64,000 nt of DNA from Hungatella effluvii (GTDB lineage Bacteria > Bacillota > Clostridia > Lachnospirales > Lachnospiraceae): positions 126,001 through 190,000 of the forward strand of contig NZ_QJKD01000012.1 in NCBI RefSeq assembly GCF_003201875.1, written 5' to 3'. Below the pieces are notes generated by a model. That model worked only from the letters and a program-made list of their open reading frames with translations, had not been told where the DNA came from and searched no databases. The position numbers and the translations under genes are program-made. Each line of letters begins with the position of its first letter. The stretch's first letter is position 1. Below are positions 60,349 to 64,000 of the stretch, in pieces.

Positions 60349-61773
60349 TCAGTTCATTCCCTGTCCTTCATTCCCCGTCATTTCATCAAATGAAATCAGC
60401 CATACTGCATTTCCTTTTGCCTGTTCTATGGCTGCCTGCTTCATAACCGCCTGCTCGAAACCGGATTTTGAAAAAATCACATACTGTTTCTCCTGATAGT
60501 GAAACAGTTCGCTCCTCCTAAGTAAGGTTTCTAATACATTGGGAGATACTTTGGTGTTTCTCCATTTACATTCGCCAAACAGAGCTATATTTCCCTGTAC
60601 TGCCATGATATCGATTTCCTCCTGTTTTTTCTCTTTAGGGTTATTTCCCCACCACCTGCCAATTTCACCGAAAAAACACGGAAGTTTAGAATAAACATTT
60701 GGTAAATACAAATACTGATGGCATATTTCTTCGAATACACGGCCCATAAAATCATTCAGTTCCGGCTTAACCACATGTTCATAGATGCCTTCACCATTTC
60801 CTCTGACAATACTGCTGATATTGGGCCGTACAAAACGGTACCAGAAAAGAAACATGTTGTCCTCCAGCCTGTAAAGCGTCTTCCTGCCGGCGCCGTCTTC
60901 GGTGACTGGCGTCTCTTTGCGGACAATCCCCAGAGAAATCAGGTTCATCATTTGATTGCTGCACCCGCTGCTTTCCAATCCGGTTTTTACAGCAATTTCA
61001 TTTAAGCGGCTGGCCCCGCCGGCTATGGCAGATATCATAGAATGATAGGTTGCCGGCTCCTTCAGCTCCTGCTTAAGCAGGTTTACCGGCTCCTCGAAAA
61101 GCCGGCCGGATTCCTGGAAAAAAAGTTCAACAATATTCTCATCCATTGACTTTTTTAAGTTCAGACGAGATAAATATTCAGGGATTCCGCCTGTAACTCC
61201 ATATAAGACTGCCTGCTCCTCAGCCGGATATACGTCCAGCATGGCACGCGATTCAAAATAAGTAAACGGATGGATTTTGAACTGAGCAGTCCTTCTGCCA
61301 TATAGAGGGCTTTTATATCCCAAAACCTGATACTCCATAAAACTCATCGAAGAACCACATAATATCAGGAAGAGTCTGCTGTTTTTCCAGCATTGATCGA
61401 TGTGCTTTTGTATAAGTGAAGAGATTGCAGGACAGGAAGCTGCTAAGTATGGATACTCATCAACCGCTAAAATCAACTGCCTGTCATTACAAATTGTATC
61501 AATATAATCCAGCAATGCTGAAAAATCCCTGAAAGCGGTGTCCACACCGATCCCCAGGTTATCCTGCAATACAGCTCTGGACAGTCCTGCCAGGTTTTCC
61601 TTCTGAGTGCCTTCAGATGCCATATAATAAATTGCATGCTTATTTTTTATAAATTCAGTAATTAAAGTAGTTTTTCCTACGCGCCTCCTGCCATAAAAAA
61701 CTGCAAATTCAAAAGTATTGCCTGCATACATAGAATTGAGCTTTTGCAGTTCCCGTTCTCTTCCAATAAACAT
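60349..61773 (-). CDS. AAA ATPase with DUF234 / PD-(D/E)xK-like C-terminus
   Basis: A 474-residue archaeal-type ATPase. GRRRVGKTTL (about residues 28-37) is Walker A, 'LILAVDEYPYL' Walker B and 'LCGSSMSFM' sensor 1. A winged helix follows (about residues 255-310). The DUF234 C-terminus has E...EIDIMA...FGECKW (about residues 355-425), the spacing of a PD-(D/E)xK nuclease core. Members are scattered in anaerobes; the function is not known, though a nucleic-acid or defence role has been suggested by the fold. It stands alone. Confidence 0.85.
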   Translation of the reverse strand: MFIGRERELQKLNSMYAGNTFEFAVFYGRRRVGKTTLITEFIKNKHAIYYMASEGTQKENLAGLSRAVLQDNLGIGVDTAFRDFSALLDYIDTICNDRQLILAVDEYPYLAASCPAISSLIQKHIDQCWKNSRLFLILCGSSMSFMEYQVLGYKSPLYGRRTAQFKIHPFTYFESRAMLDVYPAEEQAVLYGVTGGIPEYLSRLNLKKSMDENIVELFFQESGRLFEEPVNLLKQELKEPATYHSMISAIAGGASRLNEIAVKTGLESSGCSNQMMNLISLGIVRKETPVTEDGAGRKTLYRLEDNMFLFWYRFVRPNISSIVRGNGEGIYEHVVKPELNDFMGRVFEEICHQYLYLPNVYSKLPCFFGEIGRWWGNNPKEKKQEEIDIMAVQGNIALFGECKWRNTKVSPNVLETLLRRSELFHYQEKQYVIFSKSGFEQAVMKQAAIEQAKGNAVWLISFDEMTGNEGQGMN

Positions 61774-61921
61774 ATGGCCGCCCTCCCTGATCTGTTAATA
61801 TCCGCTCCATTAGCCAGTCATCTCATCAGCTAATTGTATGATTACTAATTATGCAATTAGTATATATAAAAAAACAAAAAATATCAAGCCATTGCATAAG
61901 AAATACTTTCTTATATAAAAA

Positions 61922-61975
61922 GCCTGCACATCCCTTACCTCCATGATTCCAGGTTAAATAAGGCGATGTGCAGGC
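61922..61975 (-). terminator. Terminator of the small beta-repeat gene
   Basis: Minus-strand GCCTGCACATC pairs with GATGTGCAGGC and is followed by TTTTTATATAAG. It starts four bases after the stop codon of 61979-62269. Confidence 0.85.
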
Positions 61976-61978
61976 GTA

Positions 61979-62269
61979 TCAAAATTCAAAATCATCAAAT
62001 CCATAGATTAACGGATAAGGCGCGCAGTCCCGCAGGGGTGCCTGGATCGTGCCCTTCACGCCTCTGCTGAATGTCGGTCTGCGTGTAGCAGACTTTGTTC
62101 TGTTCTTAATCAGCCGGCCGCCCTTTCCCAGTTCTCCCACATAATATCCGTCCTGATCATAAATATCCCTGCCGAAAAACTTCCCAAGCACCGTGCCGTC
62201 ACAGGCCACCAGATACTCCTTCTGTCTGACTCCCACGTATTTACCGCCCCAGGTCCAGAATCGTTCCAT
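61979..62269 (-). CDS. Small beta-repeat protein (4-fold beta-flower-like)
   Basis: A 96-residue protein. Short strand-turn repeats of the form (G/D)G-x-x-(V/L)G are visible: 'GGKYVGV', 'DGTVLGKFFGRDIYDQDGYYVGELGKGGRL'. This pattern recalls the 4-fold beta-flower family of unknown function. A basic Ser/Arg stretch follows (KNRTKSATRRPTFSRG), then an aromatic tail. There is no signal peptide. It has its own terminator and no obvious partner. Confidence 0.6.
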   Translation of the reverse strand: MERFWTWGGKYVGVRQKEYLVACDGTVLGKFFGRDIYDQDGYYVGELGKGGRLIKNRTKSATRRPTFSRGVKGTIQAPLRDCAPYPLIYGFDDFEF

Positions 62270-62457
62270 ACTCTCGCACCATTCCCTTTTCTCAAATCTT
62301 TTCTCATATCATACACTATTTTTGTAAAAAAAGGAACACCCGGATTCCCTTGTTTGAACACATTTCCTAAAATTTCGGTCAGGTATAGATTTTTCCGGTA
62401 TTCTGGTATATAATGGGCAACAACAAAAGAGAAGAATCTAATCTTCAGGAGGATACC

Positions 62458-63486
62458 ATGGGATTTCAATATGTAAACAACCTTCCGACCCCGGATGAAA
62501 TCAAAGAGCGCTTCCCTCTTCCGGCTGAATTAAAAGAGCGGAAGGCAAAGAGGGACCAGGAGGTCAGCGATGTTCTGACCGGCAAAAGCGATAAATTTCT
62601 CGTGATCATTGGTCCGTGCTCTGCGGACAATGAAGATTCCGTGTGCGACTACGCAGAACGCTTAATCAAAGTTCAGGAGAAGACCGCGGACCGTCTCATC
62701 ATCATCCCGCGTGTCTACACCAACAAGCCGCGTACCACCGGCGAGGGATACAAGGGAATGCTTCATCAGCCGGACCCGGAGAAAAAACCGGATATGCACG
62801 AGGGACTCATCGCCATCCGCAAGATGCACATGCGCGTATTTGCCGAGACAGGCTTCCCCACCGCCGATGAAATGCTCTATCCGGAGAACATGACTTATCT
62901 GGATGATATCATGTCCTACGTGGCCATCGGAGCCCGTTCCGTAGAGAATCAGCAGCACCGTCTTACCGCCAGCGGCTGTGACGTGGCCGTCGGCATGAAG
63001 AATCCGACCAGCGGCGACTTATCCGTTATGCTGAACTCCGTCGTAGCGGCACAGCAGGGCCATGATTTTACATACCGCGGCTGGGAAGTAAAGAGCGGCG
63101 GCAATCCGCTGGCTCATACCATTCTCCGCGGCGCAGTCAACAAACACGGCCAGTGCATTCCGAACTACCATTTTGAAGATCTGGTTCTGCTTCAGGAACT
63201 TTACGCCAAGCGCAGCCTGGATAACGCAGCCTGTATCGTGGATACCAACCACTCCAATTCCAACAAGAAATACATGGAACAGATCCGCATCGCCAAGGAA
63301 GTTCTTCACAGCAGAAGACATGCGGCTCAGATCAAGGATCTGGTCAAGGGCCTGATGATCGAAAGCTACATAGAGCCAGGCAGCCAGAAAGTCGGCGAGC
63401 ACTGCTACGGGAAGTCTATCACCGATCCCTGTCTCGGATGGGCAGATTCTGAACGACTGCTTTATGAGATTGCGGAAAACGCATAG
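62458..63486 (+). CDS. 3-deoxy-7-phosphoheptulonate (DAHP) synthase, class I
   Basis: A 342-residue enzyme of the AroF/AroG/AroH type that joins phosphoenolpyruvate and erythrose 4-phosphate in the first step of the shikimate pathway. 'IGPCSADNEDSVCDYAERL' (PEP site), 'RVYTNKPRTTGEGYKG' and 'GARSVENQQHRLTASG' are the key motifs, and metal-binding Cys, His and Glu are in place. ATG at 62458 follows GGAGG five bases upstream; an ATG at 62413 falls on the -10-like TATAAT (62409-62414) and is rejected. Confidence 0.95.
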   Translation: MGFQYVNNLPTPDEIKERFPLPAELKERKAKRDQEVSDVLTGKSDKFLVIIGPCSADNEDSVCDYAERLIKVQEKTADRLIIIPRVYTNKPRTTGEGYKGMLHQPDPEKKPDMHEGLIAIRKMHMRVFAETGFPTADEMLYPENMTYLDDIMSYVAIGARSVENQQHRLTASGCDVAVGMKNPTSGDLSVMLNSVVAAQQGHDFTYRGWEVKSGGNPLAHTILRGAVNKHGQCIPNYHFEDLVLLQELYAKRSLDNAACIVDTNHSNSNKKYMEQIRIAKEVLHSRRHAAQIKDLVKGLMIESYIEPGSQKVGEHCYGKSITDPCLGWADSERLLYEIAENA

Positions 63487-63524
63487 CGCTTTACAAAGCT
63501 GTGGAAAATGTATAAAAATAATAG

Positions 63525-63567
63525 AACAGCCACACACATGGTCTTTAATCCTGTGCGCGGCTGTTTT
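63525..63567 (+). terminator. DAHP synthase terminator
   Basis: AACAGCCACACACA pairs imperfectly with TGTGCGCGGCTGTT, followed by TTACTTTG. Confidence 0.75.
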
Positions 63568-63577
63568 ACTTTGCCCT

Positions 63578-63690
63578 TACTTTGTCTGAACGACTCCATT
63601 TACAATCCATTCACCGTTTTCATTCACGGTATTTCACATCAATCACACCATTCTGATCCCGAACCCAGCACCAGGCCCTTTGCCTGACGG
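63578..63690 (-). pseudogene. Possible frameshifted gene remnant
   Basis: On the minus strand two overlapping frames read like one protein end: WCWVRDQNGVIDVKYRE then, after a shift of frame, VNENGEWIVNGVVQTK and TAA at 63578. No start is nearby. It may be the decayed C-terminus of a secreted repeat protein; recognition is weak. The remaining 63691-63791 holds an A/T-rich stretch that probably includes the promoter of the next gene (TATACTAT near 63756). Confidence 0.3.
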
Positions 63691-63791
63691 TGGAAGCCCT
63701 TCCCTGATTATCAAGCGATTCAAAATTATATTACTAATTTCGCATCATTTATTGTATACTATATTTCTAATCACCAGCTGGGGGAAATAAT

Positions 63792-64000
63792 ATGAACGCA
63801 TTACAGAGAAACTGGAAACAGAATTTTTTTATGATATGGGCGGGGCAGGCTTTTTCCCAATTTTCAAGCGCCGTCCTTCAGTTTGCCATTGTATGGTACT
63901 TAACGGACCAGACCGGCTCGGCTCTCGTCCTGACAGCCGCTATGATGATGGGATTTTTACCGCAGGGTGTCCTGGGGCCGTTTATCGGGGTGTTCATAGA
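63792..64000 (+). CDS. MFS efflux transporter, MefA-like, N-terminal part
   Basis: The first 69 codons of a major-facilitator exporter, cut by the right edge. NWKQNFFMIWAGQAFSQFSSAVLQFAIVWYLTDQTGSALVL resembles the start of the macrolide-efflux (Mef) group, with two membrane helices visible and GFLPQGVLGPFIGV leading to loop 2-3. GGGGGAAAT precedes the ATG. The substrate cannot be told from this fragment. Confidence 0.8.
   Translation, partial: MNALQRNWKQNFFMIWAGQAFSQFSSAVLQFAIVWYLTDQTGSALVLTAAMMMGFLPQGVLGPFIGVFI

Noticed and set aside
62386..62414. Promoter for DAHP synthase (TATAAT at 62409-62414)
   Set aside because: No acceptable -35 or TGn extension was found, so it is mentioned only as a possible -10.

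Overview
The window looks like a chromosomal stretch from a Gram-positive anaerobe of the Lachnospiraceae / Clostridium cluster XIVa type. The evidence is sequence character, not a database match: sigma-A promoters with TTGACA-17-TATAAT spacing, strong GGAGG ribosome-binding sites, a T-box on tyrS, YesM/YesN two-component pairs beside sugar ABC operons, many PTS genes, cell-wall-binding repeats and lipoprotein solute-binding proteins. No rRNA, tRNA, CRISPR array or prophage was seen.

Left third. 1-13.4 kb (minus strand) is a glycan-use locus: YesM kinase and YesN regulator, a first ABC sugar importer, two formylglycine sulfatases, a second ABC importer and the start of a GH35 beta-galactosidase. 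Together they suggest uptake and desulfation of a sulfated galactose-containing glycan such as mucin (inference). Next come a YitT-family membrane protein, an alpha-glucoside PTS operon (EIIA, LicT-type antiterminator, EIIBC, GH4 6-phospho-alpha-glucosidase) under an RNA antiterminator, mntP behind a manganese riboswitch, and a trehalose operon (treC, treP, treR) with TreR operators inside both promoter spacers.

Middle. 25.9-33.2 kb is an unusual catabolic cluster: LacI regulator, YiaK/DlgD-like reductase, CitMHS/GntP-type permease, a HyuA-like ATPase-fold protein without HyuB, an HExxH protein and a YiaL/YhcH cupin. I do not recognise this combination as a described pathway. It is followed by an HD-GYP protein, class Ia ribonucleotide reductase, an Imm5-like orphan immunity protein, a TnpB-only insertion sequence and an exported repeat protein.

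Right third. tyrS with T-box; an arylsulfate sulfotransferase plus SLC13 transporter divergent from a Crp/Fnr regulator, with two CRP-geometry palindromes between them; a 2234-residue secreted GH59-like enzyme; a DUF4358-MBOAT-DHHW acetylation cluster; a DUF234 ATPase; DAHP synthase; and the start of an MFS exporter.

Scattered through the window are palindromic mobile repeats. Two (6560-6640 and 33377-33578) share termini and a 28-bp core and are each flanked by a perfect 8-bp target duplication, so they are non-autonomous transposed elements. A third (48827-48977) has related ends and folds as a four-way junction. A fourth, unrelated, 290-bp palindrome lies between treP and treR.
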